Counted from the stretch's first letter, positions 18,100 to 32,693 are shown. The stretch is DNA of 64,000 nucleotides from Streptomyces sp. NBC_01335 (GCF_035953295.1 NZ_CP108370.1:3129001-3193000), one strand, 5' to 3'. Notes: generated by a model from the letters alone, not told the origin. Translations and numbers: made by a program.

Positions 18100-18858
18100 C
18101 TAGAAGGTGGGCAGTCCCACTGCTGACCGAGCGGCCATGCCCATCGCGAGCGCAGCGATGACACTCGCCAGCGTACCGATGAGGAAATACTCCGAGGCGT
18201 GCTTGCCGTGATCGTTCGTAGGGACCCGTGCCAGCGATTTGGCTGCGAGCACCAGCGCGGCCGCCTCCGGTTGGCCGGCGCCGATGAAGGCGAAGAGGAG
18301 CCCGCGCTCCAGCAGACCGATCATCCGGCTGCCACTCATGAATTCGAGCGCCCGGTCCTTGGCCGGACCCGGGGGCAGGGCGTCCACCTCGGCCCGGACC
18401 GAGGCGGTGGCCATGGCCGCCAGCACTCCGCCGCCGAACACGGCGAGCAGCAACGCCGAGAGGAAGACGGCCACCCGGTCGCTGAGGACGAACTCGAGGC
18501 TGAGGGCCTTCGTCCTCCCGCCCGCCGTCCACAGACCCATGAGCACCGCGAGGGACAACAGAGCCAGCCCCGAGCGGCGGGTCGCTGCCGACGGCCCCGT
18601 GGCCAGCGGCAGCGACAGGGAGAACCCGAGCGCCGGCGCCGACGCCTCTCTCAGGAGCAGGACCGACCCGACGGCCATCAGCACGGCCACGGCCCACGCG
18701 GACCAGGCACGCCCGTCCGCCACGTACGGAGCTATCCCGTAGGCGCCGTAAAGGCCCGCGAACAGCACCGTGGCGCCCGGTCTCGTACGGTGCCAGCCGG
18801 ACCCCCAAGGTGTTGTCAGCGCCGCTGCCACGCCGAAGAAGACCCGCGTCGTCTCCAT
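18100..18858 (-). CDS. Polytopic membrane protein, unknown function
   Basis: A 252-residue protein with about six hydrophobic segments. The central loop (DALPPGPAKDRALEFMSGSR) is cytoplasmic-looking. The C-terminal part, GLLERGLLFAFIGAGQPEAA then AAKSLARVP and ASEYFLIGTLASVIAALAMG, has the LER...AKSL...EYFLIGTL pattern that recurs in many uncharacterised bacterial membrane proteins. No transport or enzyme motif is seen. It is the first gene of a two-gene unit with the nucleotidyltransferase, placed between the rpoBC and str blocks. Confidence 0.65.
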   Translation of the reverse strand: METTRVFFGVAAALTTPWGSGWHRTRPGATVLFAGLYGAYGIAPYVADGRAWSAWAVAVLMAVGSVLLLREASAPALGFSLSLPLATGPSAATRRSGLALLSLAVLMGLWTAGGRTKALSLEFVLSDRVAVFLSALLLAVFGGGVLAAMATASVRAEVDALPPGPAKDRALEFMSGSRMIGLLERGLLFAFIGAGQPEAAALVLAAKSLARVPTNDHGKHASEYFLIGTLASVIAALAMGMAARSAVGLPTF

Positions 18859-18967
18859 GTCCCCGCCCCGTCCCCCCGCACACCGGCCATCGCCTGCGGG
18901 CGCCGGACTCTACCGACGCGGAGGACGCGACGTGGGCCACTCACGAAAATCCCCGGCGCGGAAACGC

Positions 18968-19005
18968 CGCAGGGCGGCCACCCCCAACGGGGTGACCGCC
19001 CTGCG
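18968..19005 (-). terminator. Terminator hairpin after rpoC
   Basis: An inverted repeat (18968-18977 with 18996-19005, extended inward by CCACCCC/GGGGTGA) lies 22 bp after the rpoC stop. There is no long U-tract, as is usual in this genus. Confidence 0.8.
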
Positions 19006-19027
19006 GTTGGTCGATCAGGCGACTCGC

Positions 19028-22927
<3,900 letters not shown>

Positions 22928-23019
22928 TTGTCGTCAATCCCTCTTTCGGGGGTTCGAGCCCCTCGCCGTGAAGCGTGGAGATGGGGCACTTCAGCAATGG
23001 TCTGAACGGGTCCCGGGAG

Positions 23020-23050
23020 GGCCGGCCGGATCACGTGGATCCGGCCGGCC
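23020..23050 (-). promoter_or_regulatory. Perfect hairpin between rpoB and rpoC
   Basis: A 13-bp perfect inverted repeat (23020-23032 with 23038-23050) with a 5-nt centre begins 6 bp after the rpoB stop. It could be a processing site or a partial attenuator setting the rpoB/rpoC ratio. There is no U-tract. Confidence 0.7.
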
Positions 23051-23056
23051 TACCCG

Positions 23057-26000
23057 TCAGACCTCTTCGACGCTGCTCGGCTCGCGCCGGGACAGGTCGA
23101 TACCGAGTTCCTCCGCCGCGCGGAAGACGTCCTCGTCCGTGTCGCGCATCTCGATGGACATGCCGTCCGAGGACAGCACCTCCACGTTGAGGCAGAGCGA
23201 CTGCATTTCCTTGATGAGCACCTTGAAGGACTCAGGGATGCCCGGCTCAGGGATGTTCTCGCCCTTGACGATGGCCTCGTAGACCTTCACGCGGCCGGTC
23301 ACGTCGTCGGACTTGATCGTCAGCAGCTCCTGGAGGGCGTATGCGGCGCCGTAAGCCTCAAGGGCCCACACCTCCATCTCTCCGAAGCGCTGACCACCGA
23401 ACTGAGCCTTACCACCGAGCGGCTGCTGGGTGATCATGGAGTACGGGCCGGTCGAACGAGCGTGGAGCTTGTCGTCGACCAGGTGGTGCAGCTTGAGGAT
23501 GTACATGTACCCGACCGAGACCGGGTCCGGGAACGGCTCACCGGAGCGGCCGTCGAACAGGTTGGCCTTTCCGGAGGGCTGGACCAGGCGGTCGCCGTCG
23601 CGGTTCGGGATCGTGGCGTTGAACAGGCCGCTGATCTCGTCCTCGCGCGCACCGTCGAAGACGGGCGTGGCGACGTTGGTGCCGGGCGCGACCTGGTCGG
23701 CGCCGATGGCCTGGAGCCGCTGGGCCCACTCGTCACCGAGGCCGGAGACGTCCCAGCCGCGGCTGGCGAGCCAGCCGAGGTGGATCTCCAGGACCTGTCC
23801 CGGGTTCATTCGGGACGGAACACCCAGCGGGTTGAGGATGATGTCGACCGGGGTGCCGTCCTCCAGGAACGGCATGTCCTCGATCGGCAGGATCTTCGAG
23901 ATGACGCCCTTGTTGCCGTGACGGCCGGCGAGCTTGTCACCGTCGGTGATCTTGCGCTTCTGCGCGACGTAGACGCGGACCAGCTGGTTCACGCCCGGCG
24001 GCAGCTCGTCGCCCTCTTCGCGGTCGAAGACGCGGACGCCGATGACCTTGCCGATCTCACCGTGCGGCACCTTCAGCGAGGTGTCGCGCACCTCGCGCGC
24101 CTTCTCACCGAAGATCGCGCGGAGCAGGCGCTCCTCGGGGGTCAGCTCGGTCTCGCCCTTGGGCGTGACCTTGCCGACGAGGATGTCGCCGGCGACGACC
24201 TCGGCACCGATACGGATGATGCCGCGCTCGTCGAGGTCGGCGAGGACCTCCTCGGAGACGTTCGGGATGTCCCGGGTGATCTCCTCCGGGCCGAGCTTGG
24301 TGTCACGGGCGTCGACCTCGTGCTCCTCGATGTGGATCGAGGAGAGGACGTCGTCCTGCACGAGGCGCTGCGACAGGATGATCGCGTCCTCGTAGTTGTG
24401 ACCCTCCCACGGCATGAACGCCACGAGCAGGTTCTTGCCCAGGGCCATCTCACCGTTCTCGGTGGCCGGTCCGTCGGCGAGCACCTGGTCGGCGATGACC
24501 CGGTCGCCCTCGGAGACGACGACCTTCTGGTTGACCGAGGTGCCCTGGTTGGAGCGCATGAACTTGGCGATGCGGTACGTGGTGTACGTGCCGTCGTCGT
24601 TCGTGACGGTGATGTAGTCCGCGGAGACCTCCTGGACCACACCGTCCTTCTCGGCCTTCAGCACGTCACCGGCGTCGGTGGCGCAGCGGTACTCCATGCC
24701 GGTGCCGACGAGGGGCGCCTCGCTCTTGATGAGCGGGACGGCCTGACGCATCATGTTCGCGCCCATGAGGGCACGGTTGGCGTCGTCGTGCTCCAGGAAG
24801 GGGATCATCGCGGTGGCGACGGACACCATCTGGCGCGGCGAGACGTCCATGTAGTCGACCTCGGCCGGCGGCACGTAGTCGACCTCACCGCCGCGGCGGC
24901 GGACCAGGACGCGGGGCTCGGTGAAGCGCAGCTCGTCGGAGAGGGTCGCGTTCGCCTGGGCGATGACGTAGCGGTCCTCCTCGTCGGCCGTGATGTAGTC
25001 GACCTCGTCGGTGACCTGGCCGTCGGTGACCTTGCGGTACGGCGTCTCGATGAAGCCGAACGCGTTGACGCGGCCGTACGAGGCGAGCGAACCGATCAGA
25101 CCGATGTTCGGGCCTTCAGGGGTCTCGATCGGGCACATGCGTCCGTAGTGGGACGGGTGCACGTCTCGGACCTCGAAGCCGGCCCGCTCACGGGAGAGAC
25201 CACCCGGGCCAAGTGCCGACAGGCGGCGCTTGTGGGTGAGACCCGACAGCGGGTTGTTCTGGTCCATGAACTGCGACAGCTGGCTGGTGCCGAAGAACTC
25301 CTTGATGGAGGCGACGACCGGCCGGATGTTGATCAGGGTCTGCGGCGTGATCGCCTCGACGTCCTGGGTCGTCATGCGCTCACGCACGACGCGCTCCATA
25401 CGGGCGAGACCCGTACGGACCTGGTTCTGGATCAGCTCGCCGACGTTGCGCAGGCGGCGGTTGCCGAAGTGGTCGATGTCGTCGGTCTCGACGACGATCG
25501 AACGTCCGGACTCGCCGACCGTCTCGGTCTCACCGGCGTGCAGCTTGACCAGGTACTTGATGGTCGCGATGACGTCGTCGGTGGTGAGGACGCCGGCGTC
25601 CAGCGGCTCGTCGGCGCCGAGCTTCTTGTTCACCTTGTAGCGGCCGACCTTCGCGAGGTCGTAGCGCTTCGGGTTGAAGTAGAGGTTCTCGAGCAGCGTC
25701 TGAGCGGCCTCGCGGGTCGGCGGCTCGCCCGGGCGGAGCTTGCGGTAGATGTCGAGCAGCGCGTCGTCCTGGCCCTGGGTGTGGTCCTTCTCCAGGGTGG
25801 CGCGCATCGACTCGTACTCGCCGAACTCCTCCAGGATCTGCTCGGTCGTCCAGCCGAGAGCCTTCAGGAGGACGGTGACCGACTGCTTGCGCTTGCGGTC
25901 GATGCGGACACCGACCATGTCGCGCTTGTCGATCTCCATCTCCAGCCAGGCACCCCGGGAGGGGATGATCTTGGCGGAGTAGATGTCCTTGTCGGACGTC

Positions 26001-26542
26001 TTGTCGATCGAGGAATCGAAGTAGACGCCGGGGGAACGGACGAGCTGCGACACCACGACACGCTCGGTGCCGTTGATGACGAAGGTGCCCTTGTTGGTCA
26101 TGAGCGGGAAGTCGCCCATGAAGACCGTCTGGGACTTGATCTCGCCGGTCTCGTTGTTGGTGAATTCGGCGGTGACGAAGAGCGGGGCGGCGAACGTGAA
26201 GTCGCGCTCCTTGCACTCGTCGATCGAGTTCTTCGGGGGTTCGAATCGGTGGTCGCGGAACGTGAGCGACATCGACCCGGAGAAGTCCTCGATCGGGGAG
26301 ATCTCCTCGAAGATTTCCTCCAGGCCGGACTTGGTGGGGACGTCTTGTCCACTGTCCAGAGCAGCCTCGACGCGAGCCTTCCAGGCGGCGTTGCCGAGGA
26401 GCCAGTCAAAGCTCTCGGTCTGCAGCGCGAGGAGGTTCGGAACCTCGAGGGGCTCCTTGATCTTTGCAAAGGAGATGCGCAGCGGGGCGGTGCTGGCACC
26501 GTTGTTCGTATTCGCGGTCGAGGCGTTGCGCGAGGCGGCCAA
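23057..26542 (-). CDS. rpoB: RNA polymerase subunit beta
   Basis: A 1161-residue beta subunit. TTG 26542 (protein starts [13 protein letters not shown]) was chosen over the longer open frame because it matches the S. coelicolor N-terminus and has GGAAGG upstream. The rifampicin region [17 protein letters not shown] followed by [13 protein letters not shown] is wild type, so no RpoB-type rifampicin resistance is predicted. Other landmarks are [32 protein letters not shown] and the C-terminal [20 protein letters not shown] good promoter lies 160 bp upstream. Confidence 0.98.
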   Translation of the reverse strand: MAASRNASTANTNNGASTAPLRISFAKIKEPLEVPNLLALQTESFDWLLGNAAWKARVEAALDSGQDVPTKSGLEEIFEEISPIEDFSGSMSLTFRDHRFEPPKNSIDECKERDFTFAAPLFVTAEFTNNETGEIKSQTVFMGDFPLMTNKGTFVINGTERVVVSQLVRSPGVYFDSSIDKTSDKDIYSAKIIPSRGAWLEMEIDKRDMVGVRIDRKRKQSVTVLLKALGWTTEQILEEFGEYESMRATLEKDHTQGQDDALLDIYRKLRPGEPPTREAAQTLLENLYFNPKRYDLAKVGRYKVNKKLGADEPLDAGVLTTDDVIATIKYLVKLHAGETETVGESGRSIVVETDDIDHFGNRRLRNVGELIQNQVRTGLARMERVVRERMTTQDVEAITPQTLINIRPVVASIKEFFGTSQLSQFMDQNNPLSGLTHKRRLSALGPGGLSRERAGFEVRDVHPSHYGRMCPIETPEGPNIGLIGSLASYGRVNAFGFIETPYRKVTDGQVTDEVDYITADEEDRYVIAQANATLSDELRFTEPRVLVRRRGGEVDYVPPAEVDYMDVSPRQMVSVATAMIPFLEHDDANRALMGANMMRQAVPLIKSEAPLVGTGMEYRCATDAGDVLKAEKDGVVQEVSADYITVTNDDGTYTTYRIAKFMRSNQGTSVNQKVVVSEGDRVIADQVLADGPATENGEMALGKNLLVAFMPWEGHNYEDAIILSQRLVQDDVLSSIHIEEHEVDARDTKLGPEEITRDIPNVSEEVLADLDERGIIRIGAEVVAGDILVGKVTPKGETELTPEERLLRAIFGEKAREVRDTSLKVPHGEIGKVIGVRVFDREEGDELPPGVNQLVRVYVAQKRKITDGDKLAGRHGNKGVISKILPIEDMPFLEDGTPVDIILNPLGVPSRMNPGQVLEIHLGWLASRGWDVSGLGDEWAQRLQAIGADQVAPGTNVATPVFDGAREDEISGLFNATIPNRDGDRLVQPSGKANLFDGRSGEPFPDPVSVGYMYILKLHHLVDDKLHARSTGPYSMITQQPLGGKAQFGGQRFGEMEVWALEAYGAAYALQELLTIKSDDVTGRVKVYEAIVKGENIPEPGIPESFKVLIKEMQSLCLNVEVLSSDGMSIEMRDTDEDVFRAAEELGIDLSRREPSSVEEV

Positions 26543-26702
26543 GAGGGGGTCCTTCCGAGGGCTCGGACTCACTACGCGCGTACCGGTCCCATGCCGACAC
26601 GAGGACGGACATCCCCGTTCAGGGAGATCTGTCATCGATGCTCAAGCGTGGGCATGCCCCTGGTGACGGGCAGGAGGCAGCTAACAGGCAGCGCAAAGGG
26701 AC

Positions 26703-26731
26703 AGTGTAGCCAAGCGGCACACTGATGTCCA
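26703..26731 (-). promoter_or_regulatory. Candidate rpoBC promoter
   Basis: On the minus strand TGGACA (26731-26726), 17 bp and TACACT (26708-26703) sit about 160 bp before the rpoB TTG start. This fits separate transcription of rpoBC from rplJL. Confidence 0.65.
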
Positions 26732-27046
26732 GTCGGGGTTCTCAGAGACCCGCGTCGCTGTCAACAGCTGTTCTCAACACCTTTTCAGCCCTCGCGCGGC
26801 GTGTGCCGCGCGCTTCTTTACTTCCCGCTTCGTTCTCGATCCATGCCTCGGATGCGGACCGAGATGAAGACGCGTCCTGAGAATTGCGCGCCGCGTGCGG
26901 TTCGTCAAGGCCCCCCGGCCCGCACGCACCCCCTGCGGCCGCGTCCGCGGCTCGGAGGCCCTCTCCGACGCCCTCAGGAGGCGTACGGCGATGATCACCC
27001 TACTACCCACCGACGGAAGAGCAAGGCAGCCTGCTCGGGCACGCCA
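26732..27046. other. Non-coding stretch between rplL and rpoB
   Basis: No gene is seen. It separates the rplL terminator hairpin from the rpoB promoter. Repeated CGCGCG-type palindromes occur around 26795-26812. Confidence 0.4.
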
Positions 27047-27078
27047 AAGGGCGACCACCCGGTCGGGTGATCGCCCTT
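27047..27078 (-). terminator. Terminator/attenuator hairpin after rplL
   Basis: A 14-bp stem (27047-27060 with 27065-27078, one wobble) with a 4-nt loop lies 65 bp after the rplL stop. Only a short U-run follows, so partial read-through into rpoB is possible. Confidence 0.7.
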
Positions 27079-27142
27079 CGCGTTCGCGACGGACCCCGCC
27101 TCACGGCAGGGGCGTCACAGGAGAGTCAGAAGACTCGTGAGG

Positions 27143-27526
27143 TCACTTGACCTCGACGGACGCGCCGGCGCCCTTGAGGGACTCGGCGGCCTTGTCAGCG
27201 GCCTCCTTGGCGACCTTCTCGAGGACGGGCTTCGGGGCGCCGTCGACGAGGTCCTTGGCCTCCTTCAGGCCGAGGGAGGTCAGCTCACGCACGACCTTGA
27301 TGACCTGGATCTTCTTGTCACCGGCGGCGGTGAGGATGACGTCGAACTCGTCCTGCTCCTCGACGGCCTCAGCGGCGACACCGGCGCCACCGGCGGCGGC
27401 AACGGCGACCGGGGCGGCGGCCGTGACGTCGAACTTCTCCTCGAACGCCTTGACGAACTCGGCCAGCTCGATGAGGGTCAGGGTCTCGAACTGCTCGAGC
27501 AGCTCTTCCTGGGACAGCTTCGCCAT
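27143..27526 (-). CDS. rplL: 50S ribosomal protein L7/L12
   Basis: A 127-residue L7/L12 stalk protein that recruits translation GTPases. The N-terminal dimerisation helices read [24 protein letters not shown]. An alanine-rich hinge ([14 protein letters not shown]) follows. The C-terminal factor-binding domain has [21 protein letters not shown] and [13 protein letters not shown]. It lies 82 bp after rplJ in the same transcript. Confidence 0.98.
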   Translation of the reverse strand: MAKLSQEELLEQFETLTLIELAEFVKAFEEKFDVTAAAPVAVAAAGGAGVAAEAVEEQDEFDVILTAAGDKKIQVIKVVRELTSLGLKEAKDLVDGAPKPVLEKVAKEAADKAAESLKGAGASVEVK

Positions 27527-27608
27527 GATGGCGTCCTTCCACTAAGTCGGCAGGTGCCGGATGTATATGTCGGCGGGCGTACGAAGGGCCCGCTGGACCG
27601 CTGAGTGG

Positions 27609-28166
27609 TTACTCGGCAGCCTCGGCGGGCGCCGGCGTACCGGCACCGCCCTGCTCTTCCTTCTTGGCACGAAGAGCTTCCGCGGTGCGGACGAACTTCG
27701 AGGGGAGCGCCTGGAAGAGCGCCGCAGCCTGAGACTGCTTGCCCTTCAGTGCACCTGCCAGCTTGGCGAGCAGAACCTCGCGGGACTCGAGGTCCGCGAG
27801 CTTCTTGATCTCATCGGCGGACAGCGCCTTGCCGTCAAGGACACCGCCCTTGATGATGAGGTTCGGGTTGTCCTTGGCGAAGTCACGAAGACCCTTCGCC
27901 GACTCCACCGGGTCACCGGTGACGAAGGCAACCGCCGTCGGGCCTGCGAACAGGTCGTCCAGCGTGTCGATCCCGGCCTCGTTGGCCGCGATCTTGGTCA
28001 GCGTGTTCTTCACCACGGCGTACTGGGCGTTCTCACCGAGCGAACGGCGCAGCTGCTTGAGCTGGGCCACGGTGAGACCCCGGTACTCGGTCAGCACGGC
28101 GGCGTTCGAGCTGCGGAACTGGTCCGCGAGCTCGGCTACCGCGGCAGCCTTGTCGGGCCTTGCCAT
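27609..28166 (-). CDS. rplJ: 50S ribosomal protein L10
   Basis: A 185-residue L10, the base of the L12 stalk. ATG 28166 ([15 protein letters not shown]) was chosen over the longer open frame because GGAAGGAGG sits directly upstream. It has [25 protein letters not shown] and GPTAVAFV as in other L10 proteins. The C-terminal helix that binds L12 dimers is present, followed by a short [13 protein letters not shown] tail. A long leader precedes it, consistent with L10 autoregulation. Confidence 0.98.
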   Translation of the reverse strand: MARPDKAAAVAELADQFRSSNAAVLTEYRGLTVAQLKQLRRSLGENAQYAVVKNTLTKIAANEAGIDTLDDLFAGPTAVAFVTGDPVESAKGLRDFAKDNPNLIIKGGVLDGKALSADEIKKLADLESREVLLAKLAGALKGKQSQAAALFQALPSKFVRTAEALRAKKEEQGGAGTPAPAEAAE

Positions 28167-28381
28167 GAGCGTCGGCCTCCTTCCGGGTGATGAGGACCGC
28201 TCAGAAGGGGCCGGGAAAGACGAAACGCCCCAGCACAAGTGCCAGGGCGCGGCTCGACCGGCACGAGTCCGGGAGCAGTTCCACAGTCACCTGCGCAGGT
28301 CGTCCGTCTGTACGGAACCTTCGGTCGATGTCCCTTCTGACGAAGGCACACCAACGACCAGCGGTCTTTGGCTTCTCAAGG
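28167..28381 (-). promoter_or_regulatory. Probable L10 leader of rplJL
   Basis: The approximately 210-nt leader between the promoter and rplJ is rich in complementary segments. Near its 5' end it contains CCAAAGACCGCTGGTCG. L10-L12 complexes bind such leaders to repress rplJL in many bacteria. The assignment rests on position and length; I did not fold the RNA. Confidence 0.5.
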
Positions 28382-28411
28382 AGCGTACGCGACCGGGACC
28401 GCGCGGGGCAA
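28382..28411 (-). promoter_or_regulatory. Candidate rplJ promoter
   Basis: On the minus strand TTGCCC (28411-28406), 18 bp and TACGCT (28387-28382) lie before the L10 leader. The -10 is identical to that of the str operon. Confidence 0.6.
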
Positions 28412-28486
28412 ATCCGTCCGGAATCCGCAGGGTGCGGGAGGTTTACGCCCGCACCCCGCGGGCCACTGGAAGGCGTCGAGAAGGGG

Positions 28487-29401
28487 TCAGGAAGCGGAGG
28501 TCGAGGCCTGTCCCGCGACCTCCTTGAAGTCCACCGTGTCCCCCGCCGCGGGCGCCTGGACGCTCACCGGGGTGCCGTACCCGCTGTAGAAGACGGTGGT
28601 GTTCACGTCGCCGGTGGCGCTCTCGGCCCGCTCGGTCTTCTTGACCGGCAGGTCGTTCTTGTCGACCCACAGGTCGATCGTCTCCGTGGTGATGCCGGCC
28701 TTGTCGAGCTGCTCCCTGAGCTCCGCGGTCTTCTGGGCGTCGAGGGCGCCGACCTTCGCGGTGATCGCGGCCGCGTCGACGACTCCGGAGTAGTGCGTGG
28801 CGGAAACTCCCCGGACGTCCTCCACGCCGACCTTCTTGACGTCACCGGCGGCCAGCAGCGTCTTCACGGCTTCCAGCGGCGTGGTGTTCTGCACCTGGCT
28901 CTGCAGCGCCTCGCCGGAGGCGCCGGTGAGCGCGGCGAGATCGGCGTAGGCGTACCGGACCCAGTGCTTGCCGCCGAGGGCGGCGGCGAAGGAGTCGCCC
29001 ATGTTCATGTAGTAGGCGTCCTTGAGGTACAAGGTCCGGACCGAGCCGTCCTCGCCCATCTTCGCCATGGCCGATCCCATGGAGCCGCCGGTGTACCGGA
29101 CGGAGACGTCCCCGGTCATGCCGTTCGACCAGTCCATGGTCCCGGACATCTCCATCGACATGGTGGTGCCCATGTCGACGGTGCTCTCCACCTTGGCGGA
29201 CGCGACGCCGTCGCTCTTCTGCTGCACCCGCTTGAGCGCGGCGATCGGCGACACGGCGGCCACGGCACCGGCCGGGCTCTTGTCGCCGTTCTTGCCGGCG
29301 GAACCCGCGGCGTCGTCCGACCCCCCGCACGCCGCCACCGAAGACAGCGCCACCACTGTCACGACCGACGCGCACACGCGCCGCAGTGTCCTGCTCGTCA
29401 T
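28487..29401 (-). CDS. Lipoprotein with LolA/LppX-like fold
   Basis: A 304-residue lipoprotein. The signal peptide runs from TSRTLRRVC to the lipobox SVAAC (Cys25), followed by a GGSDDAAGS linker. The mature part has LolA/LppX-LprG-type features: repeated beta-strands (VESTVDMGTTMSMEMSG, VRTLYLKDAYYMNMG) and a late IDLWVDKNDLPVKKT strand. Such proteins carry lipids or act in envelope maintenance in actinobacteria. ATG 29401 was chosen; a GTG one codon upstream has equally good spacing to GAGGGG. It has its own start and end between rplA and rplJ, a position I remember for a lipoprotein in S. coelicolor as well. Confidence 0.75.
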   Translation of the reverse strand: MTSRTLRRVCASVVTVVALSSVAACGGSDDAAGSAGKNGDKSPAGAVAAVSPIAALKRVQQKSDGVASAKVESTVDMGTTMSMEMSGTMDWSNGMTGDVSVRYTGGSMGSAMAKMGEDGSVRTLYLKDAYYMNMGDSFAAALGGKHWVRYAYADLAALTGASGEALQSQVQNTTPLEAVKTLLAAGDVKKVGVEDVRGVSATHYSGVVDAAAITAKVGALDAQKTAELREQLDKAGITTETIDLWVDKNDLPVKKTERAESATGDVNTTVFYSGYGTPVSVQAPAAGDTVDFKEVAGQASTSAS

Positions 29402-29503
29402 CACTGCCCCACCCCTCGTACGTACTGTCGTCCCACCCTTGCACAGGGGGCTGACAGCGACCGATGCGGCCCCGTCCAGCCGGACCGCTCCGGATACGAA
29501 GAC

Positions 29504-29533
29504 GGGCCCCGCAACCACATGGTTGCAGGGCCC
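29504..29533 (-). terminator. Terminator hairpin after rplA
   Basis: GGGCC...GCAACCA pairs with TGGTTGC...GGCCC across 29504-29533, about 40 bp after the rplA stop. It separates rplKA from the lipoprotein gene. Confidence 0.75.
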
Positions 29534-29573
29534 ATCTACACGCGTGACGCGGCTACCCGGTGAGCACGGAGGC

Positions 29574-30296
29574 TCAGACGGAGGCCGGGTCCTCCTCGAC
29601 GAGGAGGTTACGGGTGCGGTTCGAGTCCAGCGGGATGCCGGGGCCCATCGTGGTGGCCAGCGCGGCCTTCTTGATGTAGCGGCCCTTGGCGGCCGACGGC
29701 TTCAGACGGAGGATCTCCTCCAGCGCGGCGGCGTAGTTCTCGACCAGCTTCGTCTCGTCGAAGGAGACCTTGCCGATGATGAAGTGCAGGTTCGAGTGCT
29801 TGTCGACGCGGAACTCGATCTTGCCGCCCTTGATGTCGTTGACAGCCTTGACGACATCGGGGGTGACGGTGCCGGTCTTCGGGTTCGGCATCAGACCACG
29901 CGGACCGAGCACGCGGCCGAGGCGGCCGACCTTGCCCATGAGGTCCGGGGTGGCGACGACGGCGTCGAAGTCCAGGCGGCCCTTCGCGACCTCGTCGATG
30001 AGCTCGTCGGAGCCGACGATGTCGGCGCCCGCGGCTTCCGCGGCCGCAGCACGGTCACCGGTCGCGAAGACCAGGACCCGGGCGGTCTTGCCGGTGCCGT
30101 GCGGGAGGTTCACGGTGCCACGGACCATCTGGTCGGCCTTGCGAGGGTCAACGCCCAGGCGGAAGGCGACCTCGACGGTGCCGTCGAACTTGGTGGTCGC
30201 GGTCTCCTTGGCGAGACGGACGGCCTCGAGCGGGGCGTAGACGCGCTCCCGGTCGATCTTCGCGTCCGCAGCGCGGAGGTTCTTGCTGCGCTTCAC
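29574..30296 (-). CDS. rplA: 50S ribosomal protein L1
   Basis: A 240-residue L1, which binds 23S rRNA at the E-site stalk and often represses its own operon. Landmarks are [48 protein letters not shown] and [15 protein letters not shown]. It lies 82 bp after rplK, with a terminator following. Confidence 0.98.
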   Translation of the reverse strand: MKRSKNLRAADAKIDRERVYAPLEAVRLAKETATTKFDGTVEVAFRLGVDPRKADQMVRGTVNLPHGTGKTARVLVFATGDRAAAAEAAGADIVGSDELIDEVAKGRLDFDAVVATPDLMGKVGRLGRVLGPRGLMPNPKTGTVTPDVVKAVNDIKGGKIEFRVDKHSNLHFIIGKVSFDETKLVENYAAALEEILRLKPSAAKGRYIKKAALATTMGPGIPLDSNRTRNLLVEEDPASV

Positions 30297-30378
30297 TGCT
30301 GCTCCTGTGTGTTCAGAGTGTGGAGTCGTGGTGCGGACCAGCGCCTGGTCCTACCACTTGAGGCCTGGAAGGCTGGAC

Positions 30379-30813
30379 TCAGCCTTCGACCGTGATGCCC
30401 ATGGAACGGGCGGTGCCAGCGATGATCTTCGACGCGGCGTCGAGGTCGTTGGCGTTCAGGTCGGGGAGCTTGGTCGTGGCGATCTCGCGGACCTGGGCAG
30501 CCGTCAGCTTGGCGACCTTGGTCTTGTGCGGCTCGCCGGAGCCCTTGTCCACACCAGCGGCCTTGAGGATCAGCTTGGCGGCCGGCGGAGTCTTGGTGAT
30601 GAAGGTGAAGGAACGGTCGTCGTAGACCGTGATCTCCACCGGCACGACCATGCCACGCTGCGACTCGGTCGCGGCGTTGTAGGCCTTGCAGAACTCCATG
30701 ATGTTGACGCCGTGCTGACCCAGCGCGGGGCCGACCGGCGGGGCCGGGTTGGCGGCACCGGCGTTGATCTGGAGCTTGATAAGCCCCGTGATCTTCTTCT
30801 TCTTGGGAGGCAT
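30379..30813 (-). CDS. rplK: 50S ribosomal protein L11
   Basis: A 144-residue L11, which binds the GTPase-associated region of 23S rRNA and is the thiostrepton site. It shows [20 protein letters not shown] (the proline-rich thiostrepton-facing loop), [12 protein letters not shown], and the C-terminal RNA-binding part ending [12 protein letters not shown]. It lies downstream of nusG across a strong hairpin, so it probably has its own promoter. Confidence 0.98.
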
Positions 30814-30907
30814 TGCTCTCTCCGGGTCCTAGTGAGAGTGTTTCGCCGCCATTCCGGTCATCCGGACGGAGGCATACCGCACAACGATAACGGGTATAGC
30901 TGCGCAA

Positions 30908-30958
30908 CCAAAAACCGAGCAGGTCAGACCGGCTGCGAAGCCTGTCTGACCTGCTCGG
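30908..30958 (-). terminator. Terminator of secE-nusG
   Basis: A perfect 15-bp stem (30915-30929 with 30944-30958) is followed on the minus strand by a U-run (about 30914-30910). It lies 33 bp after the nusG stop and before rplK. Confidence 0.9.
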
Positions 30959-30990
30959 TAGGCATGTGTCCAGAAAGGAGACGGAAACCG

Positions 30991-31878
30991 TCAGTTCTTC
31001 TGGATCTGGTCGAAGCTGAGCTCGACCGGGGTCTCACGGCCGAAGATCTCGACGAGACCCTTGACCTTCTTCGAGTCGGCGTTGATCTCGTTGATCGTCG
31101 CCTGCAGCGTCGCGAACGGGCCGTCGGTGACGGTGACCGAGTCGCCCACCTCGAAGTCGAGCACCTGGACCTCGACCCGACGGGCCGGAGCCGGCTTGCC
31201 CGCGGCCTCCGCGGCCTCGCGGGCGGCCTTCTCCTCGGCCTCGGGGGCGAGCATCTTGACGATCTCGTCCAGGGTCAGCGGGTACGGGTCGTAGGCGTTG
31301 CCCACGAAGCCGGTGACGCCGGGCGTGTTGCGGACGACGCCCCAGGACTCGTTCGTCAGGTCCATGCGCACCAGGACGTAGCCCGGGAGCTTGTTCTGGC
31401 GGACGTTCTTGCGCTCGCCGTTCTTGATCTGGACGATCTCTTCCTCGGGGACTTCCGCCTGGTAGACGAACTCCTCGACGTTGAGCGAGACGGCGCGCTG
31501 CTCCAGGTTGGCCTTCACGCGCTTCTCGTACCCGGCGTACGTGTGGATGACGTACCACTCGCCGGGCAGGGTGCGGAGTTCCTCGCGCAGGGCGGCGACG
31601 GGGTCGACGGGGGCGGCCGGCTCGGCGGCCTCCTCGGACTCCTCGTCGGCGTCGTCCCCGGCGGGCTCGTCGTCGGACTCTGCGGCGAGCGCCTCGTCGG
31701 CGTCGTCGGTCTCGTCGGCGTCGAGCTCGGCTTCAGCGCTCTCGTCAGCAGCTTCGACCTGGTCCGAGGACTCGGAGGACTCGGACTCCGAGGCCTCAAC
31801 GATGTCGTGCTGGTCCTCGGCGGACTCGAAGGCGTCCGTCCCGGACTCGGCGGCGTCGTTCAGGTTCGGGTCAGACAC
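30991..31878 (-). CDS. nusG: Transcription antitermination factor NusG
   Basis: A 295-residue NusG. The GTG start at 31878 ([12 protein letters not shown]) is preferred to the longer open frame. About 110 N-terminal residues form a very acidic, disordered extension typical of Streptomyces NusG. The NGN domain follows ([41 protein letters not shown]), then the KOW domain with [15 protein letters not shown]. NusG couples RNA polymerase to Rho or ribosomes. It lies 73 bp after secE, in the conserved order. Confidence 0.97.
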   Translation of the reverse strand: MSDPNLNDAAESGTDAFESAEDQHDIVEASESESSESSDQVEAADESAEAELDADETDDADEALAAESDDEPAGDDADEESEEAAEPAAPVDPVAALREELRTLPGEWYVIHTYAGYEKRVKANLEQRAVSLNVEEFVYQAEVPEEEIVQIKNGERKNVRQNKLPGYVLVRMDLTNESWGVVRNTPGVTGFVGNAYDPYPLTLDEIVKMLAPEAEEKAAREAAEAAGKPAPARRVEVQVLDFEVGDSVTVTDGPFATLQATINEINADSKKVKGLVEIFGRETPVELSFDQIQKN

Positions 31879-31951
31879 GATGGCTGCTTCTTCCTGGATA
31901 CAAATGGGTGGAACATGCGAAAGGGGCGCCGGTGAGGCGCCCTCCGCGGGA

Positions 31952-32236
31952 TCAGCCGAAGACGTACTTGATGACCCGCTGGAATCCGAAGTCAATCACG
32001 GTAACGAGACCAATCATGACGACTACGAACACAATCACCACGGTGGTGTACGTGCTCAGCTGCTTGCGCGTGGGCCAGACGACCTTGCGCAGCTCGGCGA
32101 TGATCTGACGGTAGAAGAGCGCGAGACGGCCGAACGGGCCCTTCTTGCCGCGCTTGCCGCCCTTCCGAGCCTTCTTCGACTCGGGCGCTTCATCCTCAGC
32201 ATCAGGCATGTCGATGGAGCCCACGGCGTCCGTCAC
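31952..32236 (-). CDS. secE: Preprotein translocase subunit SecE
   Basis: A 94-residue SecE, clamping SecY in the Sec channel. GTG 32236 ([15 protein letters not shown]) has AGGTGAG upstream and matches the S. coelicolor start. A charged N-terminal segment precedes the single amphipathic and transmembrane helix: [20 protein letters not shown], then [20 protein letters not shown]. It is in the standard tRNA-Trp-secE-nusG order. Confidence 0.97.
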   Translation of the reverse strand: MTDAVGSIDMPDAEDEAPESKKARKGGKRGKKGPFGRLALFYRQIIAELRKVVWPTRKQLSTYTTVVIVFVVVMIGLVTVIDFGFQRVIKYVFG

Positions 32237-32342
32237 GCTACTCACCTGATTCCGGGTCGTGGCCGTGCCGCGCCCGGTGGAGCCGCACGGCTGTGCAATG
32301 AAGTACGTACATGCGCACACATCCTGGCGAAGGAGTGTGTAG

Positions 32343-32415
32343 CAGGGCCGGAGGGACTTGAACCCCCAACCGCTGGTTTTGGAGACCAGTGCTCTACCAA
32401 TTGAGCTACGACCCT
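32343..32415 (-). tRNA. tRNA-Trp (CCA)
   Basis: A 73-nt cloverleaf with a 7-bp acceptor stem (AGGGTCG/CGGCCCT), D-arm GCTC...GAGC, anticodon arm CTGGT-CTCCAAA-ACCAG (CCA) and T-arm GGGGG-TTCAAGT-CCCTC. CCA is not encoded. It lies 106 bp before secE, as in mycobacteria. Confidence 0.97.
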
Positions 32416-32693
32416 TTGTGGTTTCCCCAACCTACCGCATGTCCCCTGGTGACCAGGAAGTCATTCCGGTGCGGCTGGTGAAGGCCAACGACAGGTGAGT
32501 GTACGTGTTCATGGGCTCCGCGTCGAACAGAAGTTGAGCGGGCCATCCTGACGGGGGTCCGCGGGGCGTGTCCCGGGGCTTCCCCGGGGCCTCCTTCCGG
32601 CCCTGACCAGGGCCCGTACGAGGGCCTGCGGGGCCCTGTCCAGCCGCTGGAACTGCCGCGCCGAGGGGGGTCCCGGTCAGGCACCATGGGGGC

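Noticed and set aside
23462-26725. Long plus-strand open frame opposite rpoB.
   Set aside because: Same GC-driven antisense effect; rpoB is certain.
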